Assembly (NCBI GenBank): GCA_031549495.1 | Contig: JAVBPS010000052.1 | Location: 1 to 38,197, forward strand | Length of the DNA stretch: 38,197 nt | Source of the DNA: JAVBOW01 sp031549495 | GTDB taxonomy: Bacteria; Bacteroidota; Bacteroidia; Bacteroidales; Rikenellaceae | Direction: 5' to 3' | Shown here: one piece after another, positions 8,241 to 16,200 of the stretch | How the letters are laid out: the number at the start of each line of letters is the position of its first letter | How positions within the stretch are numbered: the stretch's first letter is position 1 | Notes under the pieces: model-generated | Seen by the model: the letters and a program-made list of their open reading frames with translations, nothing else | The model's database searches: none | What the model was told of the DNA's origin: nothing | Program-made: the position numbers and the translations under genes

Positions 8241-9200
8241 TTATTTATACCTGATGGTCACCTCCTCCCCATTTATCGTGTAGTTTATAGGCGTCAGCCT
8301 GTTTATCAGGTTAAGCATATCCGCGAGCGACTCGGTCATGATGGTGAGCGAGTAGACATAGCGCGGATCGATATTTTCGACCTTGATATCCACGCCGTAC
8401 CAGCGTTCCATGGCCTTGAACAGGCTTTGCGTGTCCACGGCGTCGAGTTTGAGTTTATTCTGGGTCCACAGGCTTTCGAACTGCGCGTCGCAGTCGGTAA
8501 CCACCCCGCTCAGGTTTGCCTTGTCAATAACGATCTGCTGATTGGGAAGGAGTTGGGCGATCGTGGCATGGGTTTGCTCATTTTCCACGGTAACCAGTCC
8601 CCTGTTCAGGGTGACCGTTATCGTTTGCTCCTCGGGATATGCCGACACGTTGAAAGCCGTCCCGTGGACAACGACCGACACACCGCCCGCGGTAACCCGA
8701 AAAGAGGCCGCCTCGCTCCGGTTCACGTCGAAAAACACTTCCCCCGAAACGGTTATATCCCTGTTGTCGATATTGAAACCCGTATTGTAGTCGATCCTTG
8801 AATCGGAATTAAGCCAGACCTGCGTGCCGTCGGGCAGGCTCATGCGGGTTTTCTGCCCTCCCTCGGCAAATACGGAGAAGGTCTGGTGCTCAATATGGCT
8901 TTCCCTTGAATCCAGGTAAAAATAGATGGTGGAGATGACCAGCATGGGTAGCATGATGGCCGCCGCGACGGAATGCCACCGCCAACGCCTGCTCCGCGAA
9001 AGGGCGAGGTCGGCACGCAACGACGATTTTACCCGCGCCGCCGCTTCACCGCTGATCGCTCCCGGTCCGGCCTGGTCCCACACTTCTTCCATCGCCCGGC
9101 CGAGCACCGCATCATCGGAAGCCTGTACGGCGGATTTAAGTTTATCGAATTCTGCCGGGGTGATCTTCCACGACATATATTTTTCGAGCAACGTCTTCAT
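8241..9200 (-). CDS. FecR-family anti-sigma factor (PUL1)
   Basis: This 319-residue inner-membrane protein has the FecR arrangement. A cytoplasmic N-terminal part (1-75) should bind the ECF sigma factor. One membrane segment follows at about residues 77-96 (SVAAAIMLPMLVISTIYFYL), and then a periplasmic FecR domain with the hallmark LPDGTQVWLNSDSRIDY and VSGEVFFDV segments. The C-terminal DUF4974-like part ends with the INYTINGEEVTIRYK strand. It receives the substrate signal from the STN domain of SusC and releases or activates the sigma factor. It lies 78 nt after the sigma gene and 157 nt before susC. Confidence 0.95.
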   Translation of the reverse strand: MKTLLEKYMSWKITPAEFDKLKSAVQASDDAVLGRAMEEVWDQAGPGAISGEAAARVKSSLRADLALSRSRRWRWHSVAAAIMLPMLVISTIYFYLDSRESHIEHQTFSVFAEGGQKTRMSLPDGTQVWLNSDSRIDYNTGFNIDNRDITVSGEVFFDVNRSEAASFRVTAGGVSVVVHGTAFNVSAYPEEQTITVTLNRGLVTVENEQTHATIAQLLPNQQIVIDKANLSGVVTDCDAQFESLWTQNKLKLDAVDTQSLFKAMERWYGVDIKVENIDPRYVYSLTIMTESLADMLNLINRLTPINYTINGEEVTIRYK

Positions 9201-9278
9201 TCTTTGTGGATTTTCGTTTCATTAATATATACGGATGACCGCCCGGTTAGTACCGGGTAAAAATCGTTTTTTTGTTTT

Positions 9279-9842
9279 TTAAAGGAAAGGCAGGAAGAAA
9301 GTGTACCTGTGCAGTTTTTCGCGCAGGATTTTCAGGGCGCCGCTCAGTTGGTTCTTGACCGTCTGTTCGGACAGCCCCAGATGGTGGGCGATATCGGCGA
9401 GCGGCATCCCCTTTTCACGGCTCAGTTCGAAAATTTCCTTTTGGCGGGCGGTCAGCTCCTCTTTAGCCGATTCTATGTCGCGCAGGAATTCATCGAAAGT
9501 CAACCGGCCTTCGATATCGTCCGCCAGACTTTTCCGGTATTCTTCGCTTTTCATATAATCCGCAAATACCTGATATGACATCCGTTTGCGGAAGGCGTCG
9601 ATCATCAGGTTCCGGGCTATCCTGAAAAGATAGGCCTTAAACGAGAGGTCGGACGAAATGGTTTCCCGGCTGAGCCACACCTTCATAAATGTCTCTTGGA
9701 GGATGTCCTCCGCCTCCGAGGGGGATTTGGTCAGGTCGAGCGCAAAACCATAGAGCATTCCCGAATAGAGGTCGTATAGCCTTTGGAAGGCTGTATACGA
9801 TCCATTTCGCAACTCTTCGGCCAGTCTCTTTGTGGCGTTCAT
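9279..9842 (-). CDS. ECF-type RNA polymerase sigma factor (PUL1)
   Basis: This 187-residue sigma-70-like factor of the ECF group has region 2 visible as FQRLYDLYSGMLYGFALDLTKSPSEAEDILQETFMKVW and FKAYLFRIARNLMIDAFRK. Region 4 is ARQKEIFELSREKGMPLADIAHHLGLSEQTVKNQLSGALKILREKL, a complete helix-turn-helix. Gene order sigma, fecR, susC, susD is the standard self-regulating PUL cassette of the Bacteroidetes. The ATG at 9842 lies about 50-60 nt downstream of a TATATTTG -7 box on the same strand. It should drive the susC operon after FecR signalling. Confidence 0.95.
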   Translation of the reverse strand: MNATKRLAEELRNGSYTAFQRLYDLYSGMLYGFALDLTKSPSEAEDILQETFMKVWLSRETISSDLSFKAYLFRIARNLMIDAFRKRMSYQVFADYMKSEEYRKSLADDIEGRLTFDEFLRDIESAKEELTARQKEIFELSREKGMPLADIAHHLGLSEQTVKNQLSGALKILREKLHRYTFFLPFL

Positions 9843-9901
9843 TCCTCAGGCGGCAGTTAGCAGTATCCAGGCTGCGGGGAAAACTTTTCGGCAGCGCGAA
9901 G

Positions 9902-9909
9902 CAAATATA
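9902..9909 (-). promoter_or_regulatory. -7 box of the PUL1 sigma gene promoter
   Basis: The minus strand reads TATATTTG here, an exact TAnnTTTG match, about 59 nt before the sigma start codon. No clear TTG is seen at 19 nt upstream, so only the -7 element is supported. Confidence 0.6.
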
Positions 9910-10094
9910 GGGATTTTTTGATTTGTTCGGTCATGCCGACCTCAGAATGATATAGGCTCAGGCTGAATCCATATATGCAAGGGTTTGAAGAAAGAACATC
10001 CGGTGGATCAATATAGCGCATGGCGATTTCATGGCTGGGATTCAAGATCGGAAACTACAGCTCCTCTGCCGGGGGAGAGTTTAAATGCAGCCAC

Positions 10095-10124
10095 TTGCAG
10101 ATGCCGATTAATTGAATAACTTTG
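10095..10124 (+). promoter_or_regulatory. Bacteroides-type promoter of the PUL2 sigma gene
   Basis: TTG (10095-10097), then exactly 19 nt, then TAACTTTG (10117-10124) make a near-ideal vegetative Bacteroides promoter. The expected transcription start is around 10130. This decides the start of the sigma gene: the in-frame TTG at 10112 would lie inside the promoter, so the ATG at 10154 is the real start. Confidence 0.8.
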
Positions 10125-10153
10125 TCGGCGAAACCCTGGTGAACCCACCTTCC

Positions 10154-10717
10154 ATGCAGTCTTCTGCGGCTACCGAGATAGAACTATTCGAACAGGCTTT
10201 CGGGCGTTTGCAGCCCCGGTTGTTCGCCTATTGCCGTAAATGGGTCGACGATGAGGAGGCGGCGCGCGATATCGTCCAGGAGTGTTTCCTCGGCCTGTGG
10301 AACCATCGTGCCCATGTGGCGCCGCCCTATGACAGCTATCTTTTCCGGTCGGTGCACAACCGCTGCATGTCGCACTTCAAGGCGAAGCGCGTGCGCACGG
10401 GTTACGAACTTTCCTGCCGCGAGCGCATCGCCGAACACTCCCTTCATCCCGAAACGCCCTATCCGCTCACCGAGCTCTATATGAAAGAGATCGAGGAGTT
10501 GATGCGCCTGTGCATAGATAAGTTGCCCGAGAAACGGCGCGAGATCTTCGTGATGAGCCGTTACCGGAACATGACCAACGGCGAGATCGCCCGGCAGCTC
10601 GGCGTGAGCGTACGCACCGTCGAGACGCAGCTCTATAATGCACTGGGCGCCCTGCGCAGGGAACTGAAGGATTACCTGCCCCTGATCATGCTGTTGTATC
10701 CGGGCCTGTTGCGCTAA
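10154..10717 (+). CDS. ECF-type RNA polymerase sigma factor (PUL2)
   Basis: This 187-residue ECF sigma factor has region 2 features IELFEQAFGRLQPRLFAYCRKWV, EAARDIVQECFLGLW and YLFRSVHNRCMSHFKAKR, and region 4 PEKRREIFVMSRYRNMTNGEIARQLGVSVRTVETQLYNALGALRREL. It is only distantly similar to the PUL1 sigma factor, so the two should recognise different promoters. The ATG at 10154 is preferred because the consensus promoter ends only 29 nt upstream. Unusually, the next gene is a glycosidase rather than fecR; the partner anti-sigma gene comes second, at 12115. Confidence 0.93.
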   Translation: MQSSAATEIELFEQAFGRLQPRLFAYCRKWVDDEEAARDIVQECFLGLWNHRAHVAPPYDSYLFRSVHNRCMSHFKAKRVRTGYELSCRERIAEHSLHPETPYPLTELYMKEIEELMRLCIDKLPEKRREIFVMSRYRNMTNGEIARQLGVSVRTVETQLYNALGALRRELKDYLPLIMLLYPGLLR

Positions 10718-10736
10718 CTATCAAACGATCATATAT

Positions 10737-12035
10737 ATGAAGAAATCTATTGTTGCCGCCCTGGCCATGCTGTGTGCGGCCTGCGGGGGCCAGCGGGCGA
10801 GCGACCGTGCGTTGGCCGGCCGCATCCTGAACGACACGCTCATGCAGCGCGTCGAGGCGATGGCCCGCCAGGTCGTCCGCGGCGGCTTCACGGCCGGCGA
10901 CGGCTACGACGAGGTGTGGATCCGCGACTACAACACCTTCATCGAACTGGCCATGGAGGAGGTGCCCGACAGCCTGGTGCGCGATAACCTGCTCACCTTT
11001 TTCCGATTCCAGGGCGAGGGCGGCGATATCGTGGACGGTTTTATCGACATCCGGCAGGCCGTGCAGTCGCCCGACGGGTACAAATACCGTTACAGCCCGC
11101 TCGAACCCCGCTACGCCGCCCACAAGAACACGGTCGAGACCGATCAGGAATCGTCGCTGGTCGAGGCTGTGGCGCGCTATGTGGACAAGAGCGGCGACCG
11201 GGGTTTCCTGCAGCAGCAGGTCGACGGCCAGACGGTGCTCCGCCGCCTCGAAAGGGCGTTGCAATGGCTGCTCGACGAGCGTTACGATCAACGGTACGGT
11301 CTGCTGTGGGGCGCCACGACGGCCGATTGGGGCGACGTGCAGCCCGAACATCCGTGGGGCGTGGCCCTCGACGGGGATTCGCACCTGTGCCTGGATATTT
11401 ACGACAACGCCTTCTTCATCGTCGCCATCGACCGATTCCTCGGCCTGACCGACGACGAGGCCACCCGGGCCCGGTGGCTCGACGTGCGCGAGGGCATCCG
11501 CGACAATGTGCGCCGCCACCTGTGGGACGCTGAAAACGGGAAATTCATCCCCCACGTCTACCTGGCCGGTTCGCCTTTCCCGGCCGGCTTCGACGAAAAC
11601 GCCATCTACTACCACGGCGGCACGGCCACGGCGATCGCCGCGGAATTGCTTTCCGGCGAACAGATCGCCGCCGCTTATGACAAAATGAAAGCCAACGTCG
11701 CGGCGGCCGGGGCGCAGACGATCGGCCTTACGCTCTACCCGCCGTACCCCGAAGGCTATTTCCAGAATCCGGGGATGCGTCCCTGGAGCTACCAGAACGG
11801 GGGTGACTGGGGGTGGTTCGGGGCCCGCATGGTCAGCCAACTGGTGCGGCATGGCTTTGCACACGAGGCTTACGAGGCGATCACCCCGATGCTCGAACGC
11901 GTGGTGGGCAACGGCGGGTTCTACGAGTGGTACGCGCCCGACGGGACGCCCTCCGGGTCGGGAACGTTCCGTGGCGAGGCGGGTGTGCTCTACCGGGCGA
12001 TGGAGGATTTGCACGAGTGGGCCAGGGCGCAATGA
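10737..12035 (+). CDS. Lipoprotein six-hairpin (alpha/alpha)6-barrel glycosidase, family unresolved
   Basis: This 432-residue secreted lipoprotein (signal peptide, Cys16 in LCAAC) has the look of a six-hairpin glycosidase. Conserved-looking acidic and aromatic segments are VWIRDYNTF (60-68), TVETDQESS (132-140), WGATTADWGD (191-200), DIYDNAFF (220-227), SYQNGGDWGWFGA (351-363) and GSGTFRGEAG (407-416). The repeated helix pairs and the QNGG-W block are seen in GH15/GH63/GH100-like and debranching-enzyme families, but I cannot assign one. The WIRD segment recalls GH125, yet the rest does not match my memory of that family. It starts 19 nt after the sigma gene and ends 79 nt before fecR, so it lies inside the regulatory cassette. 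This predicts constitutive low-level expression with the sigma factor, perhaps to release the inducing sugar. That role is inference. Confidence 0.7.
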   Translation: MKKSIVAALAMLCAACGGQRASDRALAGRILNDTLMQRVEAMARQVVRGGFTAGDGYDEVWIRDYNTFIELAMEEVPDSLVRDNLLTFFRFQGEGGDIVDGFIDIRQAVQSPDGYKYRYSPLEPRYAAHKNTVETDQESSLVEAVARYVDKSGDRGFLQQQVDGQTVLRRLERALQWLLDERYDQRYGLLWGATTADWGDVQPEHPWGVALDGDSHLCLDIYDNAFFIVAIDRFLGLTDDEATRARWLDVREGIRDNVRRHLWDAENGKFIPHVYLAGSPFPAGFDENAIYYHGGTATAIAAELLSGEQIAAAYDKMKANVAAAGAQTIGLTLYPPYPEGYFQNPGMRPWSYQNGGDWGWFGARMVSQLVRHGFAHEAYEAITPMLERVVGNGGFYEWYAPDGTPSGSGTFRGEAGVLYRAMEDLHEWARAQ

Positions 12036-12066
12036 GTACTCCATTTATGAAAATTCGTAAAAATTT

Positions 12067-12099
12067 TTCACTCCGGCTTAAGTAACAGGCCGGAGTGAA
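12067..12099 (+). other. Intercistronic hairpin between glycosidase and fecR
   Basis: An 11-bp perfect stem TTCACTCCGGC (12067-12077) / GCCGGAGTGAA (12089-12099) with an 11-nt loop is followed on the plus strand by TCGTATATAAGG, with no T-run. It is not a standard terminator in the sense direction. It may protect or process the mRNA, or partly reduce read-through into fecR. Confidence 0.6.
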
Positions 12100-12114
12100 T
12101 CGTATATAAGGTGT

Positions 12115-13119
12115 ATGACAACGAAGAAAGAGACATTACCCGAACAACTGATCGTCGCCCACCTCTGCGGGGAAGCCACCCCGGAGCAGGAGCGGCAACT
12201 GCTCTCGTGGCTCGACGGGAGCGAAGCCAACCGCCGCGAGTTCCGCGCGATGAAAGACGCCTGGGACCTGGGGCGCGTCGAACGGGACATCGCCCGGGCC
12301 GACACTACCCGCCAATGGAATAAGATGCGCCAGGCCATCGAAGCCGACACCCGGCAGCAGCGCCGCGGCCGTCTGGCCGACCTGCGCAATACAGCCCTGC
12401 GCTATGCCGCCGTATTTGTGCTGGGGGTGGTCGCCTTTAAAGCGGTCGACCTGCTGCGCCAGCGCGAAAATCGACACCCGATGGCCGTGACCTCGATCGA
12501 AACGGGCGTCGGCGAACGCACCAAGATCACCCTGCCCGACAACAGCGTGGTGTGGCTCAACTCGTGCAGTTCACTCAGCTACGACGGCGGTTTCGGCGGC
12601 AAACAGCGCTCGGTGAAGATCCGGGGCGAGGCGTTTTTTAGCGTGTTCAGTGATAAGACCCGCCCGTTCCTGGTCCATTCCGACAATTTGACCTACCGGG
12701 TCACGGGCACCTCGTTCAACGTCTGCGCCTTCGCCGACGAGAGCATCGAGTCGCTCATGCTGGTGGAAGGGTCGGTGTCGCTCCAGCGGGACGACTACAC
12801 GCTGCCCGTCAAGGCCGGCCAACTGGTCGAGTATGACAAGAAGACGCACAAGATCGCCGTACGGCGGGGTGATCCGGCATTCCACACCGGCTGGCGCTTC
12901 GGTGAGCTGGCTTTCGAACGGATGACCTTCGAGGAGCTGGTCAAACGCCTGGAACGCAATTTCGACGTGAAGTTCGTCTTCCAAAACGAAAAGGTCAAAA
13001 GCGAGTCGTTCGCCGGCACGTTCCGTAGCTACGAATCGCTCGACACGATCATGAAAGTGATCAGCGTCAGCACCCCGATCAAATACCGCATCGACCACGG
13101 CATGGTCTACATCGACTAA
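12115..13119 (+). CDS. FecR-family anti-sigma factor (PUL2)
   Basis: This 334-residue membrane anti-sigma factor has an N-terminal cytoplasmic domain (1-92) containing VAHLCGEATPEQERQLLSWL and a membrane segment at about 94-112 (YAAVFVLGVVAFKAVDLL). The periplasmic FecR domain carries ETGVGERTKITLPDNSVVWLNS and IRGEAFFSV, followed by a DUF4974-like C-terminal part with ERMTFEELVKRLERNF and a YRIDHGMVYID end. It should pair with the sigma factor at 10154 and with the STN domain of SusC at 13258. It is separated from its sigma gene by the glycosidase. The 138-nt gap to susC carries an antisense RNA candidate. Confidence 0.94.
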   Translation: MTTKKETLPEQLIVAHLCGEATPEQERQLLSWLDGSEANRREFRAMKDAWDLGRVERDIARADTTRQWNKMRQAIEADTRQQRRGRLADLRNTALRYAAVFVLGVVAFKAVDLLRQRENRHPMAVTSIETGVGERTKITLPDNSVVWLNSCSSLSYDGGFGGKQRSVKIRGEAFFSVFSDKTRPFLVHSDNLTYRVTGTSFNVCAFADESIESLMLVEGSVSLQRDDYTLPVKAGQLVEYDKKTHKIAVRRGDPAFHTGWRFGELAFERMTFEELVKRLERNFDVKFVFQNEKVKSESFAGTFRSYESLDTIMKVISVSTPIKYRIDHGMVYID

Positions 13120-13184
13120 AACCTTACTTCGATAACTACACTAACCTAAAACCGATTCTGCCTATGAGATAGCCCCCGAAAACG

Positions 13185-13218
13185 AAAAAACCGGAACAGG
13201 ACCGACATCCCGCTCCGG
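13185..13218 (-). terminator. Minus-strand intrinsic terminator between fecR and susC of PUL2
   Basis: Minus-strand RNA folds an 11-bp stem (bases 13218-13208 with 13201-13191) with a 6-nt loop, followed by six U (13190-13185). Two of the pairs are G-U in this RNA; in the plus-strand RNA the same positions are A-C mismatches. The structure therefore works as a terminator only for leftward transcription. No minus-strand protein gene is nearby. Confidence 0.75.
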
Positions 13219-13247
13219 CAAACAAAACGAATTTTGTTTTAATAAAG
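13185..13247 (-). ncRNA. Candidate cis-antisense sRNA to the susC leader of PUL2 (DonS-like)
   Basis: A predicted RNA of about 60-65 nt is antisense to the fecR-susC leader. It would start just beyond a minus-strand promoter overlapping the susC start codon and end in six U at 13190-13185. It would contain a first hairpin (AAACAAAA 13220-13227 with TTTTGTTT 13232-13239, loop CGAA) and then a terminator hairpin. The position, orientation and parts match the candidate in PUL1 although the sequences differ. The 5' end is inferred from promoter spacing. Confidence 0.55.
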
Positions 13248-13252
13248 CACTA

Positions 13253-13282
13253 CAAATATGCAGAAAATATTTTTACCGACAA
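13253..13282 (-). promoter_or_regulatory. Candidate promoter of the PUL2 antisense RNA, overlapping the susC start codon
   Basis: Read on the minus strand, TTG (13282-13280), 19 nt, then CATATTTG (13260-13253) matches TTG-N19-TAnnTTTG except for one base of the -7 box. The -7 box includes the complement of the susC ATG. It points into the fecR-susC gap, where a minus-strand terminator follows. Confidence 0.55.
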
Positions 13283-16200
13283 GATTTTCCCGTAAAACAC
13301 GCCCGGTTCTGCTACTTTTTGCCGCGATCTTTCTACTCTGCGGCAGCGTGTTCGCGCAGGATACCAAGGTGAGCGTACACCTCAAAAAAGCCAATTTTGC
13401 GGAGGTCTTCCGCGAGATCGAAAAACAATCCGCCTACCGGTTCTTTTACAATAACGCCGTGGTCAGCTCCTCGCACAACCTCGACGTGGACGCTGACGGC
13501 AAGCCCGTTTCCGAGATCCTCCGCGAACTTTTCGCGGGCACGGGCATGAACTACCGCCTGGTGGAGACCTACATCGTGGTGACCACCCGGGGAGGCGACG
13601 AAGAGGAACAATTCAGCAAAATGATCGCCGGTAAAGAGGTGGTCACCGGAGTCGTCAAGGACTCCCAGGGCGAACCCCTGGCCGGTGTGAGCATCGTCCA
13701 GCAGGGCACCTCCAACGGGACGGCCAGCGACCCCTCGGGCCGCTTCTCGATCCGCACGATGGGCAGCGCCCCGGTGCTTGCGTTCACCTATGTGGGATTC
13801 CAGACCCAGAACGTGGCCGTGGCCGGCCGCGCGGTGGTCAACGTCGCCATGAACCCCGAAGACCTGACGATCGACGGGGTGGTGATCACGGCCCTGGGGA
13901 TCAAGCGCGAAACCAAATCGCTGACCTATGACGTGCAGGAGGTGAGCTCCGACAAGTTCACCACCGTCAAGGACGCCAGCTTCGTGAACAGCCTGGCCGG
14001 CAAGATCTCGGGCGTGACGATCAACAGCAGCGCCTCGGGCATCGGCGGGTCGACCCGCGTGGTGATGCGCGGCGCCAAGTCGCTCTTCGGGAACAACAAC
14101 GCGCTCTATGTGGTCGACGGGGTGCCCATGCCCTCGCTGAAGACCGAGCAGCCGAGCGACTTCTATAAAGTCCCCAACTACGGAGACAACGACGGGATCT
14201 CGTTCCTCAACCCCGACGATATCCAGACCGTTTCGGTGTTGACCGGTTCGGCGTCGGCCGCCCTTTACGGGCAGCAGGGCGCCAACGGCGTGATCGTGAT
14301 CACCACCCGGCAGGGTTCGCCGGGCAAGGTGCGCGTGTCGGTCTCCAACAACACGATGTTCATGGACCCGCTGGTGATGCCCGAGTTCCAGACCACCTAT
14401 GGCGCGGAAGAAGGCTCGTTCCAGAGCTGGGGGGCCAAATTGGGCACGCCGTCCTCCTACGATCCCCGCGATTTCTTCCAGACCGGATATACGGTCAGCA
14501 ACACGGTGGGTGTTTCGTTCGGCACCGAGGCCACCTCGGTCTACGCGTCCGTAGGCTCGTTCAACGGCCGCGGGGTGGTGCCCAACACCAAATACGGCCG
14601 CTATAATTTCAACATGCGCAGCACGAGCAACCTGGTCAAAGATAAGCTCACGCTCGACCTGGGCGCCACCTACGTCGTGCAGAACGACCAGAACCAGCGC
14701 GCCCAGGGCCAGTACCACAACCCGCTGGTGCCCATTTACCTCTTCCCGCCCAGCGACGACATCGACAAGTACGAACTCTTCGAACGCTACAACGTCGAGC
14801 GCAATTTCAAGACCCAATACTGGCCTTACGGCAATATGGGGATGGGGATGCAGAACCCCTACTGGATCACCCAGCGCAGTATGTTCTACCAGGACCGCGA
14901 CCGTTACACGCTTTCCGCGCAGCTGCGCTGGAACATCGCCCCGTGGGTCAACATCTCCGGCCGTGTGAAACTCGACAACACCGAGGCCGAGTCGGTCAAG
15001 AATTTCTACGCCTCGTCCGACAAACTGTTCGCCTCGGACAACGGCCACTACATGGATTACACGACCACCACCAAGCAGTCCTATGCCGACGTGATCGTCA
15101 ATTTCGACCGCAAGATCTGCCGCGACTGGCGCGTGGTGGCCAACGTGGGGGCCAGCCTGATGGACAACCGGTACGACATGAACGGCTATGAGGGCAACCT
15201 GGGCCTGGTGGCCAACAAGTTCCATGTGAAGAACATCGACACGACCGATCCCAAAAGCTATCCCACCGAGGACGGCTACCACTACCAGGACCAGGCCACT
15301 TTCGCCACCATGCAGTTCTCCTACCGCAGCTGGGCCTACCTCGACCTGACGGGACGCGTATCGTGGCCTTCGGCGCTCTACGGGGCTGATAAGAGCATGC
15401 TTTTCTACCCGTCCGTGGGCCTGTCGAGCGTGGTGAGCGACATCGTCGATATGAACGTCGCCGGGATCTCGTACCTCAAACTGCGCGCTTCGCTCAGCGG
15501 CGTGGGCAACGCCCCCAAGCCTTATTATACGTATAAGGCCACCTACGCCTTCGACAACGGTTATTACAGCACCAGCACCTACCCGCTGGGGACCTGGCTC
15601 AAACCCGAGCGTACCGAGTCATTCGAAGTGGGTGCCGACGTGAAATTCCTCCGGGGTATGTTCACCTTCAACGCCACCTATTACGACAACAACACCTACA
15701 AGCAGTTTTTCGAACTGACCCCGCCGCTCGACAGTGAATACACGAAGATACCCCTCAACGCCGGTCGCGTGCGCAACCACGGCGTCGAGCTGGGCCTGGG
15801 CTTCGGCCACACCTTCGGAGCTTTCCGTTGGGACAGCAAGCTGCTCTACTCACGTAACATTAACAAGATCATAGAGCTCGTCCCCGAGGGCACGCAGATC
15901 GACGGCTATGATTTTCAGACCAGTTCGATCCCGATGAGCAGCGCGCTGAACAACGCTTACCGCATGATCCTGACCACGGGCGGCACGATGGGCGACGTCT
16001 ACGTCAAGGGTCTGAGGACCGACTCGCACGGCGATATCTGGGTCTCGGCCACCACGGGCGAGGTGCAGGTGTCCGACACGCCCCTCTACGCAGGCACGAC
16101 CCTTCCGGATTTCAACGCGAGTTGGAACAACTCCTTCTCATGGAAAGGTTTCAACCTGAACGTGCTCCTGGACGCCCGCGTGGGCGGCATCGTGGTTTCG

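Larger units (their letters stand above)
9843..10153. other. Divergent regulatory region between the two ECF sigma genes
   Basis: This 311-bp region has no convincing gene. It holds a minus-strand -7 box for the PUL1 sigma gene and a full promoter for the PUL2 sigma gene. A 62-residue minus-strand ORF at 9857-10045 has no family features and runs through the PUL1 promoter, so I do not treat it as a gene. The two sigma genes start head to head. Confidence 0.7.

Noticed and set aside
9857..10045. 62-codon minus-strand ORF in the divergent sigma intergenic region
   Set aside because: No recognisable domain, and it spans the -7 box of the PUL1 sigma promoter.
10112..10153. TTG start for the PUL2 sigma factor, 14 codons upstream
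   Set aside because: It lies inside the consensus promoter (10095-10124), upstream of the expected transcription start; the ATG at 10154 fits the family N terminus.
10737..12035. GH125 alpha-mannosidase assignment for the six-hairpin enzyme
   Set aside because: Only the WIRD-like segment agrees; the other conserved segments do not match what I recall of GH125, so the family was left open.
13333..15282. Minus-strand ORF of 649 codons opposite susC of PUL2, and similar long ones at 16547-17824, 19326-20579, 6221-7624 and 36084-37382
   Set aside because: All mirror the codon pattern of the sense genes, have low-complexity Val/His/Arg-rich translations, and match no family.
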